Under the pieces are notes generated by a model, which worked only from the letters and a program-made list of their open reading frames with translations, was not told the DNA's origin and made no database searches. From assembly GCF_000426705.1 (NCBI RefSeq), contig NZ_AUFW01000012.1, positions 152,095 to 216,094 of the forward strand: DNA of 64,000 nucleotides, written 5' to 3'. Made by a program: the position numbers and the translations under genes. Below, one piece after another: positions 36,636 to 45,103 of the stretch (position 1 is its first letter; every line of letters begins with the position of its first letter). Origin of the DNA: Spirochaeta cellobiosiphila DSM 17781 (GTDB taxonomy: Bacteria; Spirochaetota; Spirochaetia; DSM-17781).

Positions 36636-36735
36636 ATATAACAAAGTTTTGCAGCAGTCAGCCCTACTGTCATGGTTCTTGCTTCCGCAATAACCACGCC
36701 AGCTTAACGGTCTGCAGCTGAAAACGACGTTATAT
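36636..36735 (+). other. attC site 2 (after TIR cassette)
   Basis: R'' ATATAAC at 36636-36642 and R' GTTATAT at 36729-36735 are exact complements. Inner arms include TTTTGCAGCAG / CTGCAGCTGAAAA. The cassette's own ends, GTTATATAC at 35116 and GTATATAAC at 36634-36642, are complementary over 9 bases. Confidence 0.88.
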
Positions 36736-36750
36736 TCCAAGAGGAAAAGT

Positions 36751-37659
36751 ATGGAACTCAGTATAAGTATTTCATTGTTTAGTGTTTTAATTGCAAGCTT
36801 TTCATTAATTCATTCAATAACATCTTCTAGAAGAAGTAATAGGAACTCTATTGATATTTCAAAAAATGAGTTAAGGTCAAATTCCCTTATAGCATTTAGC
36901 CAAGCAAGTGAAAAGTATATAGAAGAAATCCATTTTATTGATAATCGGTTTACCGAGATAACGAATGAATTAGTTGAAAAGTCTACTGGATTAATAGACG
37001 AAATCGGAAATACTCTTGAAGAGTATTGTTTCATTGAAAAAAATAAAGTTGACTTGAAATATTCATTATTAAAATTGGTAAAAGAAATACGTGAATATTA
37101 TGATCATGAATTACTCTATCAATATGGATTAAACTTAAATTTTAGATTAAATCATTTGAGATATATAAATAGCGAATACTTCAAGATCACTAATAAATAT
37201 TTTAAATTTATTAATAATTTTTTCTTTCGAAATAATATTGAATCACCTGAAGAACATATTATGTCATCTCCAATTATAAATTGGAATTATGAATTGATTT
37301 ATAATAGTATTGATAAGAAGGATTACAAATCCATATTAATAGATATTTATAAAAAAATAGAGCCTTTTAAAGAAACGTATAAAAAAAATCTAATTACAAT
37401 AGAAGATCTAAAACGTAGAATGGAACAGCTTGTTTCGGAAAATAAATATGAGATTTTTGATATAATGGAAATTCCAAATTTAAGAAAACTTCAAACTCAT
37501 TTAGATTTAATTCATAGCTTCTACATCAATGATTTTGAAATCAAAGAAAATTATAAGATAGTAAATGCTATTTCTTTTATTATTTACTTAAGTACATATC
37601 TTTATATTGTTTCTGATTATAAAATGTGGGGTAAATATCAAACAGAAGTCATAAGCTGA
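36751..37659 (+). CDS. Hypothetical membrane-anchored protein (cassette gene)
   Basis: This is a 302-residue, very A+T-rich gene. One N-terminal hydrophobic helix (ISISLFSVLIASFSLI, about 3-20) is followed by a long helical, charged cytoplasmic region with coiled-coil character. No family is recognised. It begins 16 bases after the attC 2 core with GAGG upstream. The expected attC at its end is missing: AGAATATAAT near 37671 resembles an R'' box but no partner follows, probably because of the IS30 insertion nearby. Confidence 0.65.
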   Translation: MELSISISLFSVLIASFSLIHSITSSRRSNRNSIDISKNELRSNSLIAFSQASEKYIEEIHFIDNRFTEITNELVEKSTGLIDEIGNTLEEYCFIEKNKVDLKYSLLKLVKEIREYYDHELLYQYGLNLNFRLNHLRYINSEYFKITNKYFKFINNFFFRNNIESPEEHIMSSPIINWNYELIYNSIDKKDYKSILIDIYKKIEPFKETYKKNLITIEDLKRRMEQLVSENKYEIFDIMEIPNLRKLQTHLDLIHSFYINDFEIKENYKIVNAISFIIYLSTYLYIVSDYKMWGKYQTEVIS

Positions 37660-37698
37660 TTGAGAATATAATCAACAGAAACTTAAAGGGAGGATAAA

Positions 37699-37763
37699 AT
37701 GTTTAATAAGAAATTGAAATCATTTGCAATAGGTATAAGGTATAGGCCAAATTTTCAAATCCT
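37699..37763 (+). pseudogene. 5' fragment of a gene cut by IS30
   Basis: AAAGGGAGG followed by ATG opens a frame reading MFNKKLKSFAIGIRYRPNF before the IS30 inverted repeat interrupts it. The strong ribosome site suggests a real gene start. The rest is lost or scrambled on the far side. Confidence 0.45.
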
Positions 37764-38890
37764 GAGTTCAAACCTGAAGTGCAACACTTTTCTTAAAAGC
37801 CTCATAGGGCGTTAAATATCCAAGACACTTCCTTGGTCTATTATTTAGTGCATACTCTATATTGATTATCGTGTCATTACTAATTTTTCTAATATCAGTT
37901 TTCTTAGGAATATATTGCCTAATAAGACCATTAGCGTTTTCTACGCTGCCCTTTTCCCCACTATGATAAGGATGACAAAAGTAGGATGTTGTTCCCAGCT
38001 CTTTATCAATATCTATATGCTTAGTGTTCTCTGTTCCATTATCAAAGGTAATAGTTTTCCTAATGGAAGAAGGAAATCTGGAGAGTCGCTTTGTTAAATG
38101 TTTTCGCATCTGCTCGGAACTTTTACTGCTCATCTTTGCTATTAATGTTAGTCTTGTTTTTCTTTCCACTAATACAAATAAGCAAGACTTACTTTGCCTT
38201 GATATAATAGTATCAGCTTCCCAATGACCAATTGTCTGTCGTAGGGCCACTTCTTTAGGTCTATGGTCGATACTTCGTCTGTGAGGTATTCTTGAGTCAT
38301 GTTTTGAGGTATAAAGATTTCTTTTCTTCCTTTTTTTCCTGCTCTTACAAGTTGTTGTGCTAAATGCAGAGCTCTCTTGTGAATATACTGATAGAGAGAT
38401 TCATGACTTATAAAGCCTGTTCCATGCTCTAATTTATGTCTTTGTGTGATTTGTTGTGAAGACCAACCGTCTTTTAACTTAGCTTCTATATAGGAAATAT
38501 GGTCTTGAGATAGAACCTTGGACTTATTTATAGAAGACCGTCTATTGCTACTTTTTCGATTTGCTAAGACTGATCTGTATTCTCCAGAGCGTAAGTCCCT
38601 ATTACGTTTCAATTCTCTAGAGATTGTACTTACATTTCGACCTGGCTTATTCGCAATTGTTCTTTGATTAAGTCCTTTGGTTAATAAAATCATAATTTTT
38701 TCACGTTCTTCTTGGCTAATATGGCTATAATAAAGAGTGTTGGATGTGATATTTTTTCTCTGCGAGATATTCTCACTTCTTTGATAATTTATGTGGTAAT
38801 AGAGATCCAAGAGAGGATATCTTGTTTTTATTTATACTTCTATGTTTTTCTTTGCTTTATTTCTAGTTGTTGCACTTCAGGTTTGAATTC
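37764..38890 (-). mobile_element. IS30-family insertion sequence
   Basis: The element is about 1.13 kb with terminal inverted repeats of about 23 bp (core TTCAAACCTGAAGTGCAACA) at 37764-37786 and 38868-38890. It carries one transposase gene on the minus strand, disabled by a frameshift. Two shorter copies of its left end occur at 40948 and 43273, so the family has been active within this array. Confidence 0.85.
37768..38810 (-). pseudogene. IS30-family transposase, frameshifted
   Basis: The N-terminal part (38810 to about 38270) has the helix-turn-helix region (SHISQEEREKIMILL, STISRELKRN) and the GWSSQQITQRH segment. The C-terminal part (about 38270 to 37768) has the DDE core: GHWEADTII, TFDNGTEN and ENANGLIRQYIPKK. 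The two frames join near 38270, where DEVSTIDL switches to RSIDHRPKEVALRQ. IS30 elements normally use a single frame, so this is a disabling frameshift. Confidence 0.85.
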
Positions 38891-39020
38891 GGGTTTACAA
38901 TTTATAGAGAAAATGAAAAAGAATGGATTTAATTTTGACAGTGATATAAATCAATACATGGTAACTGAATTTTTCACAGGTATCATACCTGTTTTAGTTT
39001 TTAGCCTATTTAAGGATTAA
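38891..39020 (+). pseudogene. C-terminal gene fragment right of IS30
   Basis: Directly after the IS30 repeat an open stretch reads GLQFIEKMKKNGFNFD and ends with a hydrophobic VTEFFTGIIPVLVFS segment at a TAA. It has no start of its own and may be the tail of a disrupted cassette gene. The remaining bases to 39164 show nothing else. Confidence 0.35.
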
Positions 39021-39164
39021 TGGTCTTCAACATTCGATGTTGATTCAGAAAAATTATATGAGATGTTTTTATAAGCTAATGATGAAACACATAATAAATT
39101 GCATAAAAACGAATAAAAATTTTGAATATATATTAAGTAAGTATTTAGTTAGTAGGAGTATAAA

Positions 39165-39977
39165 ATGACCGAAATATATTATTTTACTGGAACAGGTTTT
39201 ACTTTAAAATGTGCAAAAATGTTAAAGCAAAACTTAGACAATGAAGTAGAACTAATATCAATTAATTCATTGAAGAAAGTTGAAAGGATTGAAAGTGAGT
39301 CAGATGTTGTCGGCTTTTTATTTCCAATGCATTCATTTGATGTACCACAAAATTATAAGGAATTTATTAAGAGATTTTATTGTCCAAAAGCCAAATATAT
39401 TTTTTCATTGGTTACATGTGGGGGAGCTCCTGCAAATGTTTTCAAAACGATAAGTAGGCAATTAAAGAAGAATAAAAAAGAATTGAATGCGTTTAATTTT
39501 ATAGTTACTCCCAATACTTTCGATATAGTTTTTAAAGTAATAGTTGATAATAGTGTAAAAAATGAAAGAACGAAAATGGAAGAAAAAGTTAAGAAATTTG
39601 CACAAATAATAAATGAAAGAAAGATATCTAAAAAAATGACCTATAGAAATTACTTATTAGAATATACAATATTCCCGATTGTTAGATCTTTAAATCATCT
39701 AACCAAATATTATAGATTAGAAAAAGCTTTTTATGCAGATGAATCCTGTATTTCATGTGGTAAATGTGCAAGAATCTGTCCAGTTCAAAAAATTAAATTT
39801 AGAGACAATAAACCATATTGGGATGAAAGTGTTAACTGTGTTTTTTGTTTAGCTTGTCTACATAGATGTCCAACAGAATCGATACAAATTAGACAAACAA
39901 AATCTAAGCAACAAAATAGAATATATCCAGAAGATATAAAAATTGAAGAGTTGATGGAACAAAATACATATAGTTAA
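39165..39977 (+). CDS. EFR1-family flavodoxin/ferredoxin fusion (cassette gene)
   Basis: This is a 270-residue protein. An N-terminal flavodoxin-like domain (IYYFTGTGFTLKCAKML, LFPMHSF, VTCGGAPANVF) is followed by a two-[4Fe-4S] ferredoxin (CISCGKCARICP and CVFCLACLHRCP, about 195-235). This matches the EFR1 family of anaerobes, putative electron carriers. It lies on the cassette strand and is followed 25 bases later by an attC, but its left cassette border is destroyed. Confidence 0.88.
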   Translation: MTEIYYFTGTGFTLKCAKMLKQNLDNEVELISINSLKKVERIESESDVVGFLFPMHSFDVPQNYKEFIKRFYCPKAKYIFSLVTCGGAPANVFKTISRQLKKNKKELNAFNFIVTPNTFDIVFKVIVDNSVKNERTKMEEKVKKFAQIINERKISKKMTYRNYLLEYTIFPIVRSLNHLTKYYRLEKAFYADESCISCGKCARICPVQKIKFRDNKPYWDESVNCVFCLACLHRCPTESIQIRQTKSKQQNRIYPEDIKIEELMEQNTYS

Positions 39978-40001
39978 TTTATCTGCTATAATAATATTGC
40001 G

Positions 40002-40140
40002 GCATAACAAGAGATTTGGAGTAGTCAAAATTTATTGTCACGATTCTGGCTAAAGACGTTCGGGCAATGGCCCTCACTCCAGAATCGCGCCAATTCGGCG
40101 AAGACGCCGAACAATTTTGCTACTCAAATCGTCGTTATCT
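40002..40140 (+). other. attC site 3 (after EFR1 cassette)
   Basis: R'' GCATAAC (40002-40008) and R' GTTATCT (40134-40140) bound a 139-bp imperfect palindrome. TTTGGAGTAGTCAAAATTT on the left mirrors CAATTTTGCTACTCAAAT on the right, with unpaired bases in one arm as expected for a folded attC. Confidence 0.85.
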
Positions 40141-40164
40141 TGAAACTCCGTTTTTGATAGAAAC

Positions 40165-40189
40165 TTCATATATTCGCGGAACGTTATGT
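40165..40189 (+). other. Truncated attC right half
   Basis: CATATATTCGCGGAACGTTATGT resembles the right end of attC 4 (GCATATTCGCGAAACGTTATCT) but has no left half. With R' GTTATGT at 40183-40189 it marks a 49-bp deletion remnant between attC 3 and the DUF1877 cassette. Confidence 0.55.
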
Positions 40190-40216
40190 TAAAATACCTC
40201 GTAAAAGGAGAAACAT

Positions 40217-40696
40217 ATGAGTATGATTGGCAATTTGGTTAGGTGTGAAGATGCCAAAATAAATGAGTTTCATACCAACCCAAATCTAATAGAAGATTTT
40301 GTCTATGGATCTAATATTGATAGTTCAAAAAGATTAGATCTTGATAAAAGCTGGCATGCAATTCATTTTATAATTTCAGGTTCAGCTTGGGAAGGAGACC
40401 CTCCTCAAAATTTTTTAATGAGTGGACAACCTATTGGAAACATTGATTTGGGATATGGACCTGCAAGAACTTTTTTATCTAGTGAAGTCAAGAATATTAA
40501 TGACTTTTTAAATTCATCTTCATTTAATTTTTCAACAGACGATTTAGTTGGAAAATTATCTATGAATGAAATTTATCCTCAAGTTTGGAATAGACAAGAA
40601 GATATAGATTATATAAAAGCATATTTTCAAGAATTGAAACTGTTTATAAATAATGCTGTAGATGAAAAAGAAGGTCTAATTCTTTTCATCAACTGA
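40217..40696 (+). CDS. DUF1877 (YfbM-like) protein (cassette gene)
   Basis: This is a 159-residue protein matching the DUF1877/YfbM family: MSMIGNLVRC at the start, LDLDKSWHAIHFIISG, GYGPARTFLSSEV, and EIYPQVWNR. Family members are small cytoplasmic proteins of unknown function that are common in integrons and toxin/immunity neighbourhoods. AAAGGAG precedes the ATG. It is followed by attC 4, 19 bases after the stop. Confidence 0.88.
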   Translation: MSMIGNLVRCEDAKINEFHTNPNLIEDFVYGSNIDSSKRLDLDKSWHAIHFIISGSAWEGDPPQNFLMSGQPIGNIDLGYGPARTFLSSEVKNINDFLNSSSFNFSTDDLVGKLSMNEIYPQVWNRQEDIDYIKAYFQELKLFINNAVDEKEGLILFIN

Positions 40697-40714
40697 CACT
40701 CCCTTTTGCGAGGT

Positions 40715-40858
40715 ACATAACAGCGAATATGCGTTGCGCTTCGCTCCACCCAAATTGCTTCCTTGATAAAATCTGAAAAAAGTATGTTATACTTTTCCTA
40801 GCTTTTATCAAGACCACAAAGGACTGAAGCAACTTCGCATATTCGCGAAACGTTATCT
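40715..40858 (+). other. attC site 4 (after DUF1877 cassette)
   Basis: R'' ACATAAC (40715-40721) and R' GTTATCT (40852-40858) flank long complementary arms: GCGAATATGCGTTGC on the left against GCAACTTCGCATATTCGC on the right, with TT unpaired. The end of the fold holds an AAAAGTAT-GTT-ATACTTTT hairpin shared with attC 6. Confidence 0.9.
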
Positions 40859-40947
40859 ACATGCCTAAAATAGATAAAAAATAACGATTGTAAATAATTA
40901 ACAAAAAAACAGTTACTGTTTTAAAAATAATAAAAAATCTTTAAATC

Positions 40948-41018
40948 CCTAAGTTCATACCTGAAGTGCAATACTTTTCTTAAAAGCCTCATAGGGCGTT
41001 AAATATCCAAGACACTTC
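40948..41018 (-). mobile_element. IS30 left-end remnant
   Basis: Seventy-one bases match the left end of the IS30 element at 37761, with a few mismatches, then stop abruptly. The right part of the element is gone. Confidence 0.75.
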
Positions 41019-41045
41019 GTGAAAATCTGGCAGGTTAAATGGACC

Positions 41046-41183
41046 TTATCTACAACTAACATAACCCTTGATTGGATTTTACTTCAAAATATATGTGTGT
41101 ATTCTGTTGTCGGTTACATGAGTATAGATCCTGGTAGTCGAGATATTGGAGTGTCCTAGCAACTCTTGTACGGTTTGTGTGTC
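41046..41183 (-). pseudogene. Integron integrase C-terminal fragment
   Basis: The minus strand encodes [20 protein letters not shown] with the tyrosine-recombinase box containing the catalytic Tyr, homologous to the end of the integrase at 46739. The frame closes at an in-frame TAA and then at a second TAA (41046-41048) in the sequence TTATCTACAACTAA, the same junction found at 46739. Only the last 45 codons survive. Confidence 0.75.
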
Positions 41184-41335
41184 ATACTGTAACTGTCAAA
41201 ATCATAGGCTCTAAAAGATATTACCATAAGCATAGATAATTGCTCCTTGGAGAAAACTACATGGACACCAAATTGGATTATTGGACTATCATCTTTGGAA
41301 ATTGGGAAAAAGCGGATTGAATCGCACTGATTTCT

Positions 41336-41539
41336 TTAAGAAGAATTGTAGAAAAGACGATCAGGAATAGCATCTGCTATAGTAGGCTCATCAATTATGT
41401 CATGCCATGTAGAAACATGTATCTGTGGTACGATGATTATAGGTTTTCTTTTATGCCTATCTTCAATAATTTCAAGTAAAGCCATACGACTTACTAAACC
41501 CAATTTTTCTAGTCCAAAATCATCGAGTATAACAACCTG
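41336..41539 (-). pseudogene. IS21-family IstB fragment
   Basis: The minus strand reads QVVILDDFGLEKLG, RMALLEIIEDRHKRKP, WHDIIDEPTIADAIPDRL, the C-terminal third of the IstB helper ATPase of IS21 elements (Walker B and sensor region). The N-terminal part, with the P-loop, is absent and the end is frameshifted. The stretch 41184-41335 shows nothing else recognisable. Confidence 0.7.
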
Positions 41540-41636
41540 TTGAAAAATTAAAGGTTAAATTCTGTAATGATTGATTCTTTAGCTGCAACCATTTGCCATC
41601 CATAGCCCACTACTTTGGAACTCCAGCACATACTGC

Positions 41637-41726
41637 CAATAACCGATTTTTCAAGCTTCGGTCTCAGGTCTTTCCCAAATTGACTTGCTACGCAAGCCAA
41701 CTTCTTGTAAATTTGAAACGTTATTG
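41637..41726 (+). other. attC site 5
   Basis: R'' CAATAAC (41637-41643) and R' GTTATTG (41720-41726) are exact complements, extending to GCCAATAAC/GTTATTGGC. The left arm TTTTTCAAGCTTCGG faces a mirrored CCAACTTCTTGTAAATTTGAAA. The cassette to its left has been replaced by IS21 debris. Confidence 0.75.
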
Positions 41727-41773
41727 GCAATACGCGACAATAAATTTATTATTGAAGGAAAAATCTACCATTC

Positions 41774-42637
41774 ATGGCAGATAATGCAATTGTTATGAAA
41801 AATATAACAGATGACATTAACATCCCCAAATCATTTGGATATCTTCTAAAATACATAGAAGAAAATAGTGAACAATATGAAGCTCCTTATGAAAGAGCTT
41901 GGAAAACTGTTTCATCATTAAATGATTTATCTCCATCAATATTGAATTCATATTTTGACTATGAAGAACCTGATTTCGACTATTATCCTGAATTAAATTA
42001 CAATATCCCTTTTGAATTAGTCCCTTTTTCATATACAGGAATTGATGGCATGAATTATAGTTGGATTGTTCATGCCCCAGAATTGGATTTTGAAGAATAT
42101 CCATGTGTTTTATATAATCCATATGATCAGAAAGTTAAATGGATTGGTGATAATTCTGACCAAGCAATTGTTAGTATATTATTCGGCCTACCGGATGACT
42201 GGAAAAAGATTAATATTGATGCAAAAATTAAATCTTCAAAGAATCAAAAAAAAATCGAATTGTTAAAATCTTTGAATATAGATATTCAAAAATATTATCA
42301 ATATTTTGTAAATAAAAATGATTTTGATGTTCATTTAAAAATACCTCACAATTGGAGATATGAAAAAACAAGTGATGGTATAGGAGTCCTTGCTAAAAAG
42401 GAATTTTTTGGGAATTATGAAAATCATTCTTCTGATATCGATAGTTGTTTAGAACTTTCTCGCACTGCTTTAAATGAAGAATATCCTGCATCAGCTTTAG
42501 TCTTCTTAAAAAGCATTTGGTATGATTCTCCTTTTAATTTGGAAATTATTGAATTGATGGAAAAGGCATATGAACAACTTGGAAGAAGCTTTCAGATAAA
42601 TAGAATGAAACTTTGGAAAACTAAACACTTATTGTAA
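41774..42637 (+). CDS. Hypothetical cassette protein
   Basis: This is a 287-residue acidic cytoplasmic protein. The central part (VPFSYTGIDGMNYSWIVHAPE, about 80-100) vaguely recalls SMI1/KNR4 (SUKH) proteins, which act as immunity proteins, but I cannot claim membership. The C-terminal part is helical. It follows attC 5 by 47 bases on the cassette strand. No attC follows; transposon-like sequence begins directly after the stop. Confidence 0.6.
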   Translation: MADNAIVMKNITDDINIPKSFGYLLKYIEENSEQYEAPYERAWKTVSSLNDLSPSILNSYFDYEEPDFDYYPELNYNIPFELVPFSYTGIDGMNYSWIVHAPELDFEEYPCVLYNPYDQKVKWIGDNSDQAIVSILFGLPDDWKKINIDAKIKSSKNQKKIELLKSLNIDIQKYYQYFVNKNDFDVHLKIPHNWRYEKTSDGIGVLAKKEFFGNYENHSSDIDSCLELSRTALNEEYPASALVFLKSIWYDSPFNLEIIELMEKAYEQLGRSFQINRMKLWKTKHLL

Positions 42638-42647
42638 TATATCACTG

Positions 42648-42918
42648 CTGTCCGGTTTAATTCATAGCGAATAAAAAAAGCTTGTATGATACTGATTTAC
42701 CACAAAACACCATAATGAAAAGAAATACAAGCTTGCCAAAGTCTGCCAGTCTTATCGAATTTATGCTAATGGGGAAATACGTCGTCATATAACCAATGAA
42801 GAGTGCATGGGGCTAGAACGTGTGGTCGCTTGGAGTCCTGAGAGAGTAGAAGTACGTTTGTTAGATCATTACAATGGGCGTGAAAATGAATGGATTGAAG
42901 CGTATAAAATAAAGTAAA
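42648..42918 (+). pseudogene. Transposon-like end and partial ORF
   Basis: CACTGCTGTCCGGTTTAA at 42644-42661 resembles the terminus of an IS4-type element, followed by a 10-bp inverted repeat AAGCTTGTAT/ATACAAGCTT (42678-42687, 42725-42734). A start-less frame then reads YRIYANGEIRRHITNEE to WIEAYKIK with a TAA at 42916-42918. It appears to be a chimera of IS debris and an old gene fragment. Assignment is tentative. Confidence 0.35.
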
Positions 42919-42965
42919 ACTGTGTTATCAATCACCACTAAAGGTAAGGAAGTGATCAAATCAGA

Positions 42966-43226
42966 ATGAAACATCATAAAAGAGAAATACTGAATAAACT
43001 CTGTTACACTGAGCTTGTATACGGATGCATCAGAAAGAAGTTAAGTATAGATCTGCCTGATCAAGAAATCGAAGAGTTTATTATAAAGCTTATAGAAGAA
43101 ACTCTAGAAGAGGATATTAAGATCCATGGAAAAAACTTCTATCTTGAGAATAAAAGGGAAATGATAAAAATCACAGTTAATAGAAATACATACAGAGTTA
43201 TTACAGTTGATCGAATGAATAATTAA
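42966..43226 (+). CDS. DUF3781 family protein
   Basis: This is an 86-residue protein matching the DUF3781 family: ILNKLCYTELVYGCIRKKLSI, IIKLIEETLEEDI, and ITVNRNTYRVITVDRMN. The family is small, cytoplasmic and of unknown function, frequent in clostridia and spirochaetes. It lies on the cassette strand, but neither border attC survives; an IS30 remnant follows. Confidence 0.82.
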   Translation: MKHHKREILNKLCYTELVYGCIRKKLSIDLPDQEIEEFIIKLIEETLEEDIKIHGKNFYLENKREMIKITVNRNTYRVITVDRMNN

Positions 43227-43272
43227 GCTTAGCTTTCTCTTTGAACTCAGGTACTGATACGCTTTAGTCTTC

Positions 43273-43402
43273 CCTGAGGTCAAATCTGGAGTGCAACACT
43301 TTTCTTAAAAGCCTCATAGGGAGTTAAATATCCAAGACACTTCCTGGGGCTACTCTATGTTGACTATCATATTAATATATTGCTTAATGTGACCATTAGT
43401 GT
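43273..43402 (-). mobile_element. IS30 left-end remnant with internal deletions
   Basis: The first 75 bases match the IS30 left end at 37763, then the similarity continues with deletions to about 43402 (ATATTGCTTAATGTGACCATTAG). It is a second decayed copy of the family. Confidence 0.7.
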
Positions 43403-43404
43403 TT

Positions 43405-43647
43405 TATGTTCTATTATTGATATTTATATCTTATATTGAACTCGCTGAAATATCTTGTGAAGATACAGATGATAATTGGGCAATGGATCAGATTCTCATG
43501 AAATCAAAAGAAATTGGCGCTGATGGAATTATTATAATAGGTAAAGCAGCGACCTATGGTTATGGTATTTCCATAGGAGATATGCTTTTTACATCGTTCG
43601 AAGCTTATGGTATAAAAGCAATTGCAATTAAGTACACTACCGATTGA
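43405..43647 (+). pseudogene. 5'-truncated gene behind IS30 remnant
   Basis: An open frame encodes WAMDQILMKSKEIGADGIII and YGIKAIAIKY to a TGA at 43647. The N-terminal stretch comes from IS30 sequence. The 'KSKEIGADGII' pattern recalls small lipoproteins or YbjQ-like heavy-metal-binding proteins, but the original start is missing. Confidence 0.45.
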
Positions 43648-43701
43648 AGCTTTTCCTAAAGTCATCTAGCAGTTAAGAACAAAGCTTAAGTGAGCAATGG
43701 C

Positions 43702-44535
43702 CTATTTTGCTTGGTAGACCCTAACATAATCCACTTCCATGGATGTGGGAAAAATATCGTCATCAACTTCAGGTCCTCCCATATCTCCACCAATGGCTAT
43801 GTTGAGTATGAGATATTGTGGTTTATCGAAGGGCCATTCTTTCGTACCTGTCCCAGGATTTTTAAAGGTAAAATAAGGTACATCATCTACTCCGATAATG
43901 ATGTATTCAGCTGTCCAATAGAGTTGATAATTATGAAAGGCTGTATCTGCATCGTTTATAGTTGTTGAGGTACCAATACCGAAGGTTCCTTTTGTGGCTG
44001 CTGTATGAATGGTCGCATGAATCTTTGTTGGATCTTTTCCTACTTGTTCCATAATATCTATCTCGCCATTTACCGGCCATGGTTGGTCCTCTGTTCCTAG
44101 CATCCATATAGCTGGCCATGTCCCAACACCTTTTGGGAGTTTGGCTCTGACTTCTATGAAACCATAGGTCCAGCTTGCTTTATCTCTGGTAATGAGGCGG
44201 GCTGAAGTGTATTCCTGTCCACCGTAATCGGATTTTGTTGTGAGTTTTTCTTTCCGGGCTGTAATGATTAATTTTCCATTCTCGATATGGGAGTAATCTG
44301 GGTTGGCAACGGCGTAGTACTGGAGCTCGTTGTTGTACCACCCTGTTTTATTGGCTTCTGTGTCATAGATCCAGTTCTTAGGATCGGGCAGTCCGTCTGT
44401 ATTGAACTCATCCGACCAGATAAGGCTGTAGTCTTCTGGTGGGAAGCTTGGAGGAAGGTTGTTGGCTTTTGTCTGGGGGATAACGGAGCACGATGTTAGC
44501 CATAAGAATAAGGTCAAGGCGATTTTTGTTTTCAT
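43702..44535 (-). CDS. GH16 beta-glucanase (laminarinase/licheninase type)
   Basis: This is a 277-residue secreted enzyme, probably a lipoprotein (LFLWLTSCS lipobox at 13-16). The GH16 domain covers about 35-277, with WSDEFNTDGLPDPKNW, GTWPAIWMLG, the catalytic GEIDIMEQVG (nucleophile and acid/base glutamates in ExDxxE), and the closing MEVDYVRVYQ. It would cut beta-1,3 or mixed-linkage glucans outside the cell. It lies against the cassette direction, has higher G+C than its neighbours and no attC, so it is not a cassette. Confidence 0.93.
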   Translation of the reverse strand: MKTKIALTLFLWLTSCSVIPQTKANNLPPSFPPEDYSLIWSDEFNTDGLPDPKNWIYDTEANKTGWYNNELQYYAVANPDYSHIENGKLIITARKEKLTTKSDYGGQEYTSARLITRDKASWTYGFIEVRAKLPKGVGTWPAIWMLGTEDQPWPVNGEIDIMEQVGKDPTKIHATIHTAATKGTFGIGTSTTINDADTAFHNYQLYWTAEYIIIGVDDVPYFTFKNPGTGTKEWPFDKPQYLILNIAIGGDMGGPEVDDDIFPTSMEVDYVRVYQAK

Positions 44536-44615
44536 ATAAGATAGTGTAGTATGAAAACTAAGGAAAGGGTCAAGACATAGTTAACAGTTGAGGTTCAGGA
44601 CATGGAGAAAAAACT

Positions 44616-44744
44616 ATGGATCTGAAAGAAGAAGTTATTCTAAAAGCAAAAAAAGGGCAACAAAGCTTTAGGTCTTTATGTGAAGAGTATTCTATTAGCC
44701 TTAAGATAGGTATACAAAAGATGGATTTCCCTAAGATTTCATAA
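44616..44744 (+). pseudogene. IS481/IS3-type transposase N-terminal fragment
   Basis: A 42-codon frame MDLKEEVILKAKKGQ...SFRSLCEEYSIS matches the helix-turn-helix start of IS481-type transposases and then ends at a TAA. No DDE part follows. Confidence 0.55.
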
Positions 44745-44881
44745 ATCTATCTTCAATAGGAAGTTTTCCTGGAAATAGTAATACTTTATTTTTTGTTCCT
44801 AAAATTAAATTTGAATTATTGCAAATTCATGAAATTGTTCATTTATTTAATCCGGGGCTTACTTCCGATAACAGGTCATAA
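44745..44881 (+). pseudogene. 3' tail of a lost cassette gene
   Basis: An open stretch reading LFFVPKIKFELLQIHEIVH to a TAA at 44879-44881, inside the left edge of attC 6, has no start. It is probably the remaining C-terminus of the gene to which attC 6 belonged. Confidence 0.4.
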
Positions 44882-45005
44882 TTGATTCCGCTTAGCTCCA
44901 GCCAAATTGATCCTTTGACAAAAATCAATAAAAGTATGTTACACTTTTGTCGACGTTAATCAAGCCCCAAGGTGCTGGATTTACTTCAGTCATGACATGT
45001 TATCG
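44866..45005 (+). other. attC site 6
   Basis: R'' CGATAAC (44866-44872) and R' GTTATCG (44999-45005) are exact complements. The interior shares with attC 4 a terminal hairpin around AAAAGTATGTTAYACTTTT and the flanks TCAAG-CC-AA. It is 140 bp long. Confidence 0.85.
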
Positions 45006-45103
45006 GCAAAAAGTATCAATATTTTTTAATGAAAGATTACGACATCCATGGTGAAAGTATTGATTTTATGAGAATAGCTTTTAGCATTTATTCGCGGAGT
45101 TTT

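Noticed and set aside
38250..38290. Programmed frameshift in the IS30 transposase
   Set aside because: IS30 transposases are normally encoded in one frame and no slippery heptamer is obvious; simple mutation is more likely.
41548..41730. 60-codon minus-strand frame
   Set aside because: It reads through attC 5 and IS debris, in the direction opposite to cassettes, with no supporting motif.
42644..42918. Intact cassette with attC
   Set aside because: No R''/R' pair is found; the sequence looks like a transposon terminus joined to a start-less frame.
45029..45103. Longer start for the GNAT gene
   Set aside because: The added residues match an attC-like remnant and not the acetyltransferase family; a better ribosome site precedes 45104.
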